Assembly (NCBI RefSeq): GCF_902686445.1
Contig: NC_062227.1
Location: 20,597,678-20,661,677 of the forward strand
Direction of reading: 5' to 3'
DNA from: Sciurus carolinensis
Taxonomy: Eukaryota; Chordata; Mammalia; Rodentia; Sciuridae
DNA length: 64,000 nucleotides
The translations under genes were made by a program, and so were the position numbers. The notes beneath the pieces were generated by a model. The model was not told the DNA's origin. It worked only from the letters and a program-made list of their open reading frames with translations, and ran no database searches. Below, one piece after another: positions 48,851 through 60,048 of this stretch. Every line of letters starts with the position of its first letter. Position 1 is the first letter of the stretch.

Positions 48851-50346
48851 TGACTCTTTTTTTTTCTGTTAGTTTTTCCTTCCCCCCCACCCCTTCCACC
48901 CCTCTTTTCCCTCTATACAGTCCCTCCTTCCTCCATTCTTGCCCCCCTCCCACCCCCCATTATTTGTCATCATCCACTTATCAGTGAGATCATTCATCCT
49001 TTAGTTTTTTGAGATTGACTTATCTCAATTAGCATGATATTCTCCAATTTCATCCATTTGTCTGCAAATGCCATAATTTTATTATTCTTTATAGCTGAGT
49101 AATATTGCATATATATACACCACAGTTTCTTTATCCATTCATCAATTGAAGAACATCAAGGTTGTTTCCACAATCTGGCTATTGCAAATTGAGCAGCTAT
49201 GAACATTGATGTGGCTGTATCTCTGTAGTATGCTGATTTTAAGTCCTTTGGGTATAGACCAAGGAGTAGGATAGCTGGGTCAAATGGTGGGTCCATTCCA
49301 AGTCTTCTAAGGAATCTCCACACTGCTTCCCAGAGTGGCTGCACTAATTTGCAGCCCCACCAGCAATGTATGAGTGTACCTTTTCCCCCACATCCTCTCC
49401 AACACCTATTGTTGCTTGTATTCTTGATAATTGCCATTCTAATTGGGGTGAGATGAAATCTTAGTGTAGTTTTGATTTGCATTTCTCTTATTACTAAAGA
49501 TGGTGAATATTTTTTCATATATCTGTTGATTGCTTGTAGATCTTCTGTGAAATGTCTGTTCATATCCTTAGCCCATTTGTTGATTGGGTTATTTGTATTC
49601 TTTGTGTAGAGTTTTTTGAGTTCTTTATATATTCTGGAAATTAGTGCTCTATCTGAAGTATGAGTGACAAAGATTTTCTCCCACTCTGTAGGCTCTCTCT
49701 TCACATTGCTGATAGTTTCCTTTGCTGAGAGAAAGTTATTTAGTTTGAATCCATCCCAGTTATTGGTTCTTGCTTTTATTTCTTGTGCAATGGGAGTCCT
49801 GTTAAGGAAGTCTGATCCTAAATTGATATGATAAAGATTTGGACCTACTTTTTCTTCTATAAGATGCAGGGTCTCTGGTCTGATTTCAAGGTCCTTGATC
49901 CATTGTGAGTTGAGTTTTGTGCAGGGTGAGAGATAGGGGTTCAGTTTCATTCTGCATATGGATTTCCATTTTCCCAGCACCATTTGTTGAAGAGGATATC
50001 TTTTCTCCATTGCATATTTTTGGCCCCTTTGTCTAGTATGAGAAAATTGTATTTATTTGGGTTTGTGTCCGTGTCCTCTATTCTGTACCATTGCTCTACC
50101 TGTCTATTTTGGTGCCAATGCCATGCCATTTTTGTTACTATTGCTTTGTAGTATAGTTGAAGTTCTGGTATTGCAATACCCCCTGTTTCATTCTTCCTGC
50201 TAAAGATTGCTTTAGCTATTCTGGGTTTCTTATTCTTCCAGATGAATTTCATGATTGCTTGCTCTATTTCTGCAGGGTACATCATTGGGATTTTAATGGG
50301 AATTGCATTGAATCTGTATAGCACTTTTGATAGTATGGCCATTTTG
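48851..50346 (-). mobile_element. 5'-truncated L1, minus strand
   Basis: Starts with a T run (ttttttttt) and the pyrimidine-rich 3' UTR tract (48880-48960), then ORF2 in antisense up to ctatggcc-like text at about 50346 (VKMAIL). Its 3' end begins closer to ORF2 than in the copies at 7.06 and 60.05 kb, so polyadenylation or priming was further upstream. The word tttgactc occurs at both edges (about 48850 and 50343) and may be a short target-site duplication, although L1 itself has attttgac there. Confidence 0.8.
49156..50010 (-). pseudogene. L1 ORF2p C-terminal remnant (284 codons)
   Basis: This is the longest open frame in the window. It opens [15 protein letters not shown] and runs in the ORF2 frame ([57 protein letters not shown]) to the region just before the cysteine-rich end. 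ORF2 protein supplies the endonuclease and reverse transcriptase of L1; here only the part after the reverse transcriptase survives. A frameshift near 49.95-50.0 kb separates it from the next frame upstream. It is a remnant, not a host gene. Confidence 0.85.
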
Positions 50347-50525
50347 ACTCCCCTCAGGGTATCTTGGGCTCCTCTTATTGACATATTTTTCAGTCCTGCA
50401 TTCCTTCTGCAGATAACAGGTAGTTTTTGGAGGAATGTGACATATTCTGTCCACTTTGGCCAGGCAGAACTGCAGGTAAATTTCTTCTTGAAAAGAAAGC
50501 ATGTGGGTGTCAGCCCAGGGGACAA
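49947..50525 (-). pseudogene. L1 ORF2 piece with fused non-L1 leader
   Basis: From about 50346 leftward this 192-codon frame is ORF2 ([50 protein letters not shown]). The first 60 or so codons (50346-50525) are not L1 sequence that I recognise; they are the flank beyond the truncation point, open by chance. It overlaps the 284-codon frame by about 60 bases in another frame. Confidence 0.75.
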
Positions 50526-50549
50526 TTTTATACAATTATTCCCTTAATC

Positions 50550-52560
50550 TCATGTTTCCAACCATTCATATGTCTCTGTCTCCTAACAATGGAAGCTCTA
50601 GGAGAACAAGAAGAGGTTTTATAAATAGACTCTATGAGTGTTTAATTCTTTATTGAATGATACCACTAATCATTAATATCTCCACAATAACCAGCTCTTC
50701 CATGAGGGAGCTGTAAATACACTGACAAATTTAATGGTAAGATCACAGTCATGATGTTTAGCTCCTTGGGTGCTACCTCACTGCTTTTGGTCCTTGGACA
50801 TGCAGGAACCTGCCCATAATTCTCTACTAAATCCTCTCAATACCCTTCAAAGAGCCCTTTCTTTTATTTGTTATAAATATTTTTCTAAGAAATACTGCTT
50901 TTCGTAATCAGTAGAATAAAAAATAAATATTACATAACTAAAATGCATGAGTAAAAACAAGCACATAAAAGAGAAATAAAATGTTAAATGAGATTTCATT
51001 GATTAGTACATATATTCTCTTTATTGAACCAGGGAAGTACTTTAAAACAACAAAACATTCAATTTTAAATTATTCTGGCTTTAAGGGGGTTAGAAACTGG
51101 TTGTTTGACAGTGGAATTTAAAGTGTTTTAACTAAGAACTAAATAGTTGTTAGCATATCAACTAAATATTGAACTGTTATTGGTGTAATAGAAAAAGAAA
51201 TTTACTCAGTGACATCCAAGTGTCATAAATGGATTAATTTATCTCCAAAAAATCAACCCGAGCTTCCTTCATGTGGTAGGAGACAGTGATCTTTATTTTC
51301 AGCAGTAACATTTGTCCTGCCTTCTCACACATGAAGTCCTGGTGTAAGGGGACGTTTTTGAAAGGAAAACGCCCCAATTGTTCCCCCCATTTCCTGTTCT
51401 CCCTTCCAACTTTCTCACGCTAAGAACAGAAGCGAAGAATGGTAAGAATGAAAAGCCAGAATGGTAAGGCATCTCTAACTTGCACTGGACTGGAAAGAGA
51501 TTGTGCAGTCAACCACTATCTAGTATTTCCATCGGTTACACAGAAGAAATGTAAGTAATCTAAAGTGCATGGGAAATAGCAAGCCATCACAAAATAAACT
51601 GTAAATAGTGTGTTTTGAGAACATATTACCATCATTTCAATTTGATTGGTTTAATTATACATTTATATAATTTAATGTTAAATAATGACTATATTTTAAC
51701 ACTGGCTTGCGAATTCATGAAAAGTCAATGGTTGGCTTCTGCTGGCTGCTGAAAATAGGTACTGGCACATGACTCCTCACTGGGGAAATATTGGAAGCAT
51801 TTCCTTTAACATCAGGAAGAAGACACAGTGGTTCCAGAGACTGAAGCAGGAGGATCACAGTTCAAAGCCAACATATTTCCTGAATTTTTTTTTCTATAAA
51901 TTGTTACATTTCTGTAGGGCAGCAAAGGCAGATTAGCTGTTTTCCCAGTTTGGGACAAACTATGATTCAGTTCATTTTTTCCTTTTTATTTGATTTTTCT
52001 CCTAATTGTGATGTGAATGAACAACTGAATCCAGCTCACCTGGACCCTGACAGCCTCTGGCCTAGGCTGGATAACATTATCAGTGCCCAGGAACAAATTT
52101 CACTGGAGTCGCACCTTTCATTTCCTATAAGAACTTGTCCTTTGCATCCCTGGCTGGGTAGCTTGGCATGGCTTTTGACCTGTCTTGGCTTTCCACATCC
52201 CTTCCTCCTTGAGCTTGAGTGTGTGTAACTTTTGATTTAAAATTGAGAGACAAGCAACTCTGTCTTTCACTTAAACACTGTGAGGTGATTACATAGATAC
52301 TGACCTATTTTTTTTAACAAATGATACCATACTTTACTTGTAAAATGAGAATAAGATTTGTGAAGCAATTGGCACATATCTGGAATATGGTAAATAGAAG
52401 GTTTTGCTAATATAATAGCCAGAATTATCAGCACTTTCATTTCAGCAGTTCTCTATCTCAGAGAATAAGAAGGCCTGAGGAGAGGGAGAGATGAGGAACA
52501 CCAGTCGATGTGGAATCAGAACACAGATCACCCTAAATTCACCATCTCATGAGTGCAGTT
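50550..52560. other. Unassigned intergenic DNA
   Basis: AT-rich. A probable B1 relic lies at 51836-51885 (gaggatcacagttcaaagcc). No gene found; the 92-codon frame at 51950-52228 is unrecognised. Confidence 0.3.
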
Positions 52561-52564
52561 CATT

Positions 52565-52825
52565 GTACCCCGAAAGAACTACAATAGTGACATCAAAGAT
52601 CAAAGATTATTATAACAAATGGAAGCATAATGAAAAAACTTGAAATATTGCAAGAATTGCCAAAAATATAACATAGACACAGGAAGTAATCACTCACTGT
52701 TGGAAAAACATTGCCTATAAAAGTATTCAGCACGGGGCTGCCACAAACCTTCGATTTATATAAAAACAATTTTTTTCAAAGTTCAGTAAAGCAAAGCACA
52801 ATGAAACAAGGCATGACTTTACAGT
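52565..52825 (+). mobile_element. Tigger-like DNA transposon relic
   Basis: Carries gacatcaaagatcaaagatt, aaacttgaaatattgcaaga, gggctgccacaaaccttcga and gcaaagcacaatgaaacaag in the order of a common mammalian TcMar-Tigger element. The right end is probably the terminal inverted repeat side. Exact family not named. Confidence 0.6.
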
Positions 52826-53572
52826 ACCTCAGAACTCTGGGTCATTTTCTGACTTGGTTGGACTGCATGCCCCAACTTGCCCCCAACTAACTCTGCATGG
52901 CTGTTCAGCATCAAGCCTTAATAAACCAATGGGCTTCATAAGTGACCAGTAAAACCAAAAACAAAACAAAGCAAAAAACCACAGTTGGTCACATCTTCTA
53001 GAAAATGCGGCTTCTCTGTCATCATCATTCATCTGACTTTAAACAGTTGACTCTCCTTCAACATTTCAAATGAGAACATTTACTCTGCACATCAAATAAG
53101 CTTGAATATCCTGAGACATACTGTGCCCTTTTGTCTGAGGAGTCCATACCAAACTTGTTATAAGTTTTCTATAACTTAAGATACATTCCTAAATTTCCCT
53201 CACATAAAAAGGCCTCTTTCTTTTGGAATAGATTATATAATTCTGAATATCCATTTAATTTATTTGGTTGGTTTTAGATATAAATGCAGTTCAGCAATGG
53301 AAGAAGTCACTCCTCAAGAAAAAAAATCAAAGTGAAACAGATAACAAACATGCTTTTAAAAAAATTCCTTTGAATAAATAACCTTTAGTGATGGATCCTG
53401 CAGGCCCAAACCCCTTAGTTTAAGACTGACCAGATGCATGTCAGTTTTGAAATTTTTGAGCATGGAGAAAAACACATACTGTGTTTCATGCACTAATTTA
53501 TATCCCAAAGGCAAACACAAGACAAAGCATAGAAACACTTGCCTAAGTGACAGGAATAAAGGCCATTAAAAT

Positions 53573-53725
53573 CCTCATGTCCACCATTTTAAAAATTATT
53601 CTGTAGTTGTAGATGGACAGAGTGTTTTTATTTTATTTGTTTGTTTTTATGTGGTGCTAAGGTTCAAACCCAGTGTCTCAAACATGCTAGGCAAGTGCTC
53701 TGCATATGCCCCAGCCCTCATGTCC
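53573..53725 (-). repeat. ID SINE with long tail and target-site duplication
   Basis: The 10-base repeat cctcatgtcc flanks the element (53573-53582 and 53716-53725). Inside lie a tail-side segment (tgtagttgtagatggacaga), a T-rich stretch and an antisense ID body (gtggtgctaaggttcaaacc; ctaggcaagtgctctgcat). The extra 40-base tail segment fits squirrel ID variants that I recall. Confidence 0.85.
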
Positions 53726-54129
53726 CTTTTTGGTAAGAAGTTATGATACATCTTTTTCTCATAGATTTTTGGAATTGTAGAGGACAGATTATTGACATGT
53801 AGTAGTAACTAAAGCTAGCACAGAGCATAAATAGGAGGAGAAGAAAAAAAATAGGACTGGGACAGTATCCAAGATATTTTGAGGCTGGAGAATGGGCATT
53901 TAATTGGCCTTATTAACTTCCTTGGAAGGAAGTGAATACACAGTCTCCCTCCTGGGATATAGGTTAGGGTAACAAGGCTTTCAGCCAGTGACCAGCAGCC
54001 AGTCACAGGGATGAACCCCCCAACAAACCCTGAGTAGGTGCTTACACAACACTGTAGATTATTTCATACAACACTTGTAAATATCTTAAGGTCCAGCAGA
54101 AAATGTCTGCTTGGTAGGAAGCAAACAAG

Positions 54130-55178
54130 ATGCAGGGAAAAAAATCAGATGTGGAAATATGGGATGGCATGCAGAATGGACCTGCAGATATCTGTTCCCT
54201 AATGTGTGAAACCTGTGAATATGTGATAAATCACATAAAAAGGAACTTTTTACACATGATTGAGGTTGGGAAGGTGACCTTGGGTGACATGTTGATCCAT
54301 CCTAAATCCATAAAGTCCTTCAAAGCAGAAAAGTTGTTAGAAGATAAGGAGATGCAGCAAGAGGACCCTGAGATCTGTATCATACAAGGATCTCCACCAA
54401 AGGCTTATGGAGGGGCCACCAGGAAAAGAGAAGGAATAAGGGGAAACATCTATGAGTCAAGAGACCTGCCACCATGCTGACGGCCATCAGACCTACAACT
54501 GCAAGGAGCAACCAAATTCTAGTCACCCATGTGAGCATGTGCAGGAAGGGTGGCAGAGCAGATCGCCTGCCGGCATCTGAATTTATGCCCAAAACCCTGA
54601 AGAATGAGGGTGGCTGGCTGATCCTGAACAGTTTGTACAAACAGGGGGATTGGACCTCAACTCCTGCTTTCCTTCTGCGAATCCACTTTTTCGGTATGTA
54701 CAAGGTAGAGATTGCCTGTATGACACGGCCCCCAGAAATGCTCATGAACTTCCCTGGAGTCACATCATCACCCACTTCTCAAGGAATGAGGTACTTCCAC
54801 TGTGACTGCAAGTGATAAGGACAATCAGAAGCTCATGCCGTTCCCAGGCCCCAAGCACCTCTTGCCTTTACTAACTTTGCTTTGCACCCTGAGCTACAAT
54901 AAACCATATGTTGATCCCTATAATTCCTCCCAGTGAATATGGGAAAGGTTCTAGGGTATTCCTGATGCAACTTTGAGAAAAAAAAATCTTTTCCAGAGAC
55001 TCCAGTAAAAGAAACAAGGGGATAAAACACCTAGCCCTGCTGACACCTACACATAGAATTCATCCACATCTACCCAGACATTAGTCCTGTATCAGCTATG
55101 ACCTAAAAATTGCATCTTTTATTAAGCCACTGATTACAGGTCATAGTAACAGCAGCAACAGAAAACCAATTAAATGAC
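54130..55178 (+). mobile_element. MLT1-like LTR, plus strand, interrupted
   Basis: The left part (54130-54475) has MLT1-like words (gggtgacatgttgatccatc; gcagaaaagttgttagaaga; agatgcagcaagaggaccct). The right part (about 54985-55178) has the end of an MLT1 LTR (ctagccctgctgacacctac; cagcaacagaaaaccaatta). About 0.5 kb between them is not LTR. The 116-codon frame over the left part is not a gene. Confidence 0.5.
54476..54985 (+). other. Insert in the MLT1-like LTR, with a 113-codon open frame
   Basis: A plus-strand frame (54474-54815) follows a good initiation context (gccaccatgc) and ends TGCAAGTGATAA. About 85 bases later comes AATAAA (54898-54903). This looks like a small retrocopied mRNA, but I do not recognise the protein and see no poly-A or target-site duplication. 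A 131-codon minus-strand frame overlaps it. It may equally be unrelated repeat text. Confidence 0.25.
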
Positions 55179-55221
55179 AAAGTCAATAAATGCATATTGC
55201 TCTTACTAATAAAAAGTGTAA

Positions 55222-55362
55222 CTATTACAAGGATTTTTTTTTTCTTATTGAAGGACCTTTATTTTACTTATTTATATATGTTGCTGAGAATCAAACCCAG
55301 GGCCTCACACATTCTAGGCAAGGACTTCAACACTGAGCAACAAACCCAACCCTATTACAAGG
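55222..55362 (-). repeat. ID SINE with target-site duplication
   Basis: The 11-base word ctattacaagg, with a following T run, flanks it (55222-55232 and 55352-55362). The body is an antisense ID (tgctgagaatcaaacccagg; cattctaggcaaggacttca). Confidence 0.85.
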
Positions 55363-55374
55363 ATTTTTTTTTTT

Positions 55375-57070
55375 TTAATTTCTATCCAACATATAAAGGT
55401 GCCAGCAGGCTAAGTGCTTGGTGAAGCCTTGTTCCTCCTGCAGAATTGGAAAGGAAAGGACCCAGCTAGTTCCCTTCAGCTCTTTATAAGGAATTAATTC
55501 CACTTGTGAGAGCAGAGCCATCATGACTTATCCATCCACTAAAGTCCCCACCTCATGACACTTGGTCACTGCCAGGCAGGTGCTTTTAGAGACAATTATG
55601 TATGCCTGGTGGGGTGGGGAGCAAGGAGTTGCTGCCCCTTTACATGACACTTAAGGTCCCTTCAGAGTTGTTTTGTTCCAGATAAGGCTCTCCAGAAACA
55701 CCCATCAGGAACCAGCCAAAACTAGAGTAACTGTCTCTTCCAGGTGACCCAGATAAACTTTGCTCATTATAATGCTAAATTCTCTGCCCAGGAGGTGTTT
55801 TCAGACACCATTAATGAGCATAAAATATATGAAGAAGCATAATCTCCAAATGAGCATGCTCAGGAATATGCCCACCTCCACATGTGATGAGAGGGGTCTC
55901 TGCTTTATAAATACATGTTTCCCCACTAAAAGCCCCTCTTTGCCTCTGGGGAGACAATGCTGTGGGAGCTATCCCGAGTGTCATCTGGACTTTTTTATTT
56001 TTGAGATTGAATAATATACAAGTGGAATCCAGCCACCAGCTCCTTTATGTGGAAATGGGAACAAGAAAAATGATATATTTAAAATCCAGCATTTTGCCTC
56101 ATTGCACCCCTGAAAGCAAGATGAGTCCCTAGCAGTTGTACTGGAGGCACTGGGGAAATTCAACCAGGGTTCTCACTCTCTCAGTGGTCTGATCCAGAAA
56201 TAATGACTTCAATGTGTGGCACCAGTGTATCCATCAGTACACAAAGAATATAGGATTCATTAAGTTGGACTAAGAGATCTTCCTTGAATGAATGATTCCA
56301 GGACATCCACCCAGTGATAGAAAACATACTAGCTCTTTATACATCTAATAAAAAATTAGAAAACTTCAAAAAGCCTACTAAGAACATGAACATTATGAAA
56401 CATAAAAACCATAATTTCAAATTGTAGAATATTTAATGTCTCATAATTGCACACACACACAACAAAGAACACAGGAAGGTTAGGTAGATGAAGGCTACAT
56501 TTACGTTCTAATATGTAGCTCTTAAACCCTGGCTCCCTGGTGTTCACTAGTTCAATGCTAATCTGGATAGAAGTGTAAAGAGTAAACTCAACACAGGTTT
56601 GAACAGCACATCGGCTTGAAAATGTTGTCTTTACTGACCTTTATGTATGATTTACCCTTTATTGGACATGGAGAAAAATACCAGTTCTTGGCACAGCTAT
56701 AAAGACTTAGTTGAGGATCCCCAATGTTGGGAAGCACAATGCTGATGCCTGGGGTAATAAGATGGTGAAGAACTCAGGGGCTTGCAAACTAGTGGGGAAA
56801 ATAGACATCTCAAAAACTGCTTGAAATAAAGTGCAGTGGAGGGTGGAGGGTGCAGGAGTGGAGGAGACTTCTGTGCTGAAGAGGAAGGGTTCTGAGTTCC
56901 ACCTGGCAAGTGGTGCCTTCACTATCTGGAAGGACAGAGTTCCCAGGCATTGAAGACAACAGACTGTGCTTTGCTGTGTCCCCTGCCTGCCAAAACAGAA
57001 GTATTCTGGGTCCCTGAGGATATACTGATAATATATTTTATTCTTCCATTTTAACAGAAATATGAGTTGT
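55375..57070. other. Unassigned intergenic DNA
   Basis: No gene recognised. The 162-codon minus-strand frame at 56707-57195 runs partly through a DNA-transposon relic and carries no motif that I know. Confidence 0.3.
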
Positions 57071-57079
57071 GCATAGCCA

Positions 57080-57385
57080 TCCATTAGTATGCACAGAAAA
57101 TTGGTCCAGGATCCCCTTGAATACCAAATTCCAAGGATGCTCAAGTCCATCATATAAAATGATGTAGTATTTGCTTGTAAACTACCCTTCCACATCCTTT
57201 AACTTATCTCTAGATCATTTGCAATATCTAATACAATAAATGCTATGTACACAGCTGTTATATGGTATTGTTGATGGAATAATGATAAGAAAAATGTACA
57301 TGTTCAGCACAGACACATTTTTTGGGGGGACTCAAGGTTGAATCTGTGGTTGAGGAACTAATAAGTATGGAGAACTAACTGTAGA
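57080..57385 (-). mobile_element. DNA-transposon-like relic (same family as at 23.6 kb)
   Basis: Words aggatccccttgaataccaa, ccaaggatgctcaagtccat and gaataatgataagaaaaatg match, in reverse orientation, the copy at about 23631-23775, and it continues to gaatctgtggttgaggaact. I recall this as a common mammalian Tigger/TcMar-like element. Confidence 0.45.
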
Positions 57386-57734
57386 TAGATTTATATTTTT
57401 CATACTGAATTTTCTGATTTTAAAATTAGTATGTAATTGTAAAATTTAGAAGTAAGCTTGAAAAGCATTGCAATATTTTTTCTAACAACCTATAGAAAAC
57501 AAATGTCTTGTTAATGATTATTAGTATAACAAAATTTGCTTTTTTTCTCACCTTCCCCCCAGTACTCTTTTTTTTTTCTTTTTACAGGAAGGGAAAGGTT
57601 ATTTTTATTTGGAAAAAAGATAAATAGATAAGTTGGTTTTATTTTCTATGTTGCAATAATATACAACTTTCATGGAGTTTCAGTTTGATGTTCACATTTA
57701 AATGATGTCATTATATTTGTGTATTGTTTTTCCC

Positions 57735-58555
57735 ACTAGATATAAATTCACAATAGCCTCAAAAAAATAAAATACTTGGGGAATCAATCTCACAAAAGAG
57801 GTGAAAGATCTCTACAATGAGAACTACAGAACACTAAAGAAAGAAATTAAAGGAAACCTTAGAAGATGGAAAGATCTCCCATGTTCTTGGATAGGAAGAA
57901 TTAATATTGTCAAAATGGCCATACTACCAAAAGTGCTATACAGATTCAATGCAATTCCAATTAAAATTCCAATGATGTACCTTACAGAAATAGAGAAAGC
58001 AATTATGAAATTCATCTGGAAGAATAAGAAACCCAGAATAGCTAAAGCAATCCTTAGCAGAAAGAGTGAAGCAGGAGGTACCACAATACCAGAACTTCAA
58101 CTATACTACAAAGCAAAAGTAACAAAAATGGCATGGTATTGACACCAAAATAGACAAGTAGATCAATGGTACAGAATAGAGGACACAGACACAAACCCAA
58201 ATAAATATAATTTTCTCATACTAGACAAAGGTGCCAAAAATATGCAATGGAGAAAAGATATCCTCTTCAACAAATGGTGCTGGGAAAACTGGAAATCCAT
58301 ATGCAACAGAATGAAACTAAACCCCTATCTCTCACCCTGCACAAAACTCAACTCAAAATGGATCAAGGACCTCGGAATCAGACCAGTGACCCTTCATCTT
58401 ATAGAAGAAAAAGTAGGTCCAAATGTTCATCATGTCAATTTAGGATCAGACTTCCTTAACAGGACTCCCATTGCACAAGAAATAAAAGCAAGAATCAATA
58501 ACTGGGATGGATTCAAACTAAAAAGCTTTCTGTCAGCAAAGTCCATCAGTAATTA
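57735..58555 (+). mobile_element. Internal L1 ORF2 fragment lacking a 3' end
   Basis: The frame at 57801-58142 encodes ORF2 text ([47 protein letters not shown]), and 58242-58556 continues it in another frame (TLHLIEEKVGP; NRTPIAQEIKARINNWDGFK). Homology stops at KSFLSAK, some 1.3 kb before the normal L1 3' end. Neither edge shows a target-site duplication or poly-A. Confidence 0.8.
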
Positions 58556-58814
58556 ACTAAGCTCTATTTAGTTATGAGAAAACTAAATAAAATCATCTAT
58601 TACAAAGTACTTCCAGATTCTTGGGAATATGTAAATATGAATTGGGTCTATGTACTGTCTTTCTAACTTCAGAGTGGCTTCTGATTTACTCAAAGCAGAA
58701 TTGCAATTCTTTAGTAAGAAGATCCCATTACTACTTTATTCTAAATAGGTTCATAATAAATGGGATTTCTGCATAAACCTGAAAGTATTAGACGTGAGAT
58801 CTATAAGTGAATTT

Positions 58815-59230
58815 TTAAATTTCTTTGTTTTAATTAAACATGATGGTAAAATTCACTTTGATACATTGTATATAATGGAGTATAATTTCTTATTCTTCTA
58901 GTAGCACATGATGTAGAATCCCATTGCCCCTGTAGTTATATATGTACACAGGGTAATAATGTCTGATTCAGTCTACATCATTCCTATCCCCACACCCCTT
59001 CCCTTCCCTTCAATCCCCTCGACCTAATGTAAAGTTACTCTATTCTTCCCTAACCCTGCCCCCATTGTGAATTATTATTTGCCTATCAGAGAAAACATTT
59101 GGTCTTGGTTTTTGGGGACTGGCTTATTTCGCTTAACATGATATTCTCCAGCTCCATCCATTTATCAGCAAATGCCATAATTTCATTTTTCTTTAAGGCT
59201 GAGTTATAGTCCAATATTACAATAGTAATA

Positions 59231-59271
<41 letters not shown>

Positions 59272-60048
59272 ATTTTCTTTATCCATTCATCTACTGAATG
59301 GCACCTAGGTTGGTTCATAGTTTAGCTATTGTGAATGTGAATTGAGCTGCTATAAACATTGACATGTCTGCATCGCTGTAATCTGCACATTTTAAGTCCT
59401 TAGTGTAGACTGAGGAGTGTGATAGCTGAGTCAAATGGTGCTTCCATCCAAGTTTTCTGATGAACCTCCACACCATTTTCCATAATGGTCACACCAATTT
59501 GCATTCCAGCAGCATTATATGAGTGTGCCTTTTTCCCCACATCCTCACCAACATTTATTGTTGTTTGTATTCTTGATGATTGCCATTCTGACTGGGGTAA
59601 GATAAAATCTTAGAGTAGTTTTGATTTGCATTTGTCTAATTGCAGGAAATGAACATTTTCTCATATGTTGTTGATTGATTGTATTTCTTCTTCTGTGAAG
59701 TGTCTGTTCAGTTCCTTAGCCCATTTATTGATTGGGTTCTTTGTATTTTTGATTTTAAGTTTTTTGAGCTCTTTATATATCCTGGAGATTAATGTTCTAT
59801 CTGAGGTGACTGTGGTAAAGATGTTCTCCCATTCTGTAGGCTCTCTCTTCACATTATTTTTTCCTTTGCTGAGAAGAAAGTTTTTAGTTTGAATCCATCC
59901 CATTCATTGATTCTTCACTTTCCTTCTTGTGCTTTGGGAGTCTTGTTAAGGAAGTCAGATCCTAAGCCAACATGGTGAAGATTTGGGCCTACTTTCTCTT
60001 CTAATAGACACAGGGTCTCTAGTCTACTGCCTAAGTATTTGATCCACC
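58815..60048 (-). mobile_element. Older L1 3' end, minus strand
   Basis: Starts tttaattaaacatgatggta, then 3' UTR with tacacagggtaataatgtct, an AT repeat (59231-59268) and antisense ORF2 C-terminus. Frames 59086-59286 (MAFADKWMELENIMLSEISQ) and 59661-59903 ([15 protein letters not shown]) confirm it. It ends where the next L1 has inserted at about 60049. Confidence 0.8.
59231..59268. repeat. (AT)n microsatellite
   Basis: About 18 TA units inside the L1 ORF2 end; it codes an IYIYIY run on the minus strand. Confidence 0.95.

Noticed and set aside
54130..54480. 116-codon plus-strand frame as a small gene
   Set aside because: Its sequence follows an MLT1-like LTR in sense orientation.
59231..59268. 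IYIYIY-rich peptide in a minus-strand frame
   Set aside because: It is an AT microsatellite inside an L1 ORF2 remnant.
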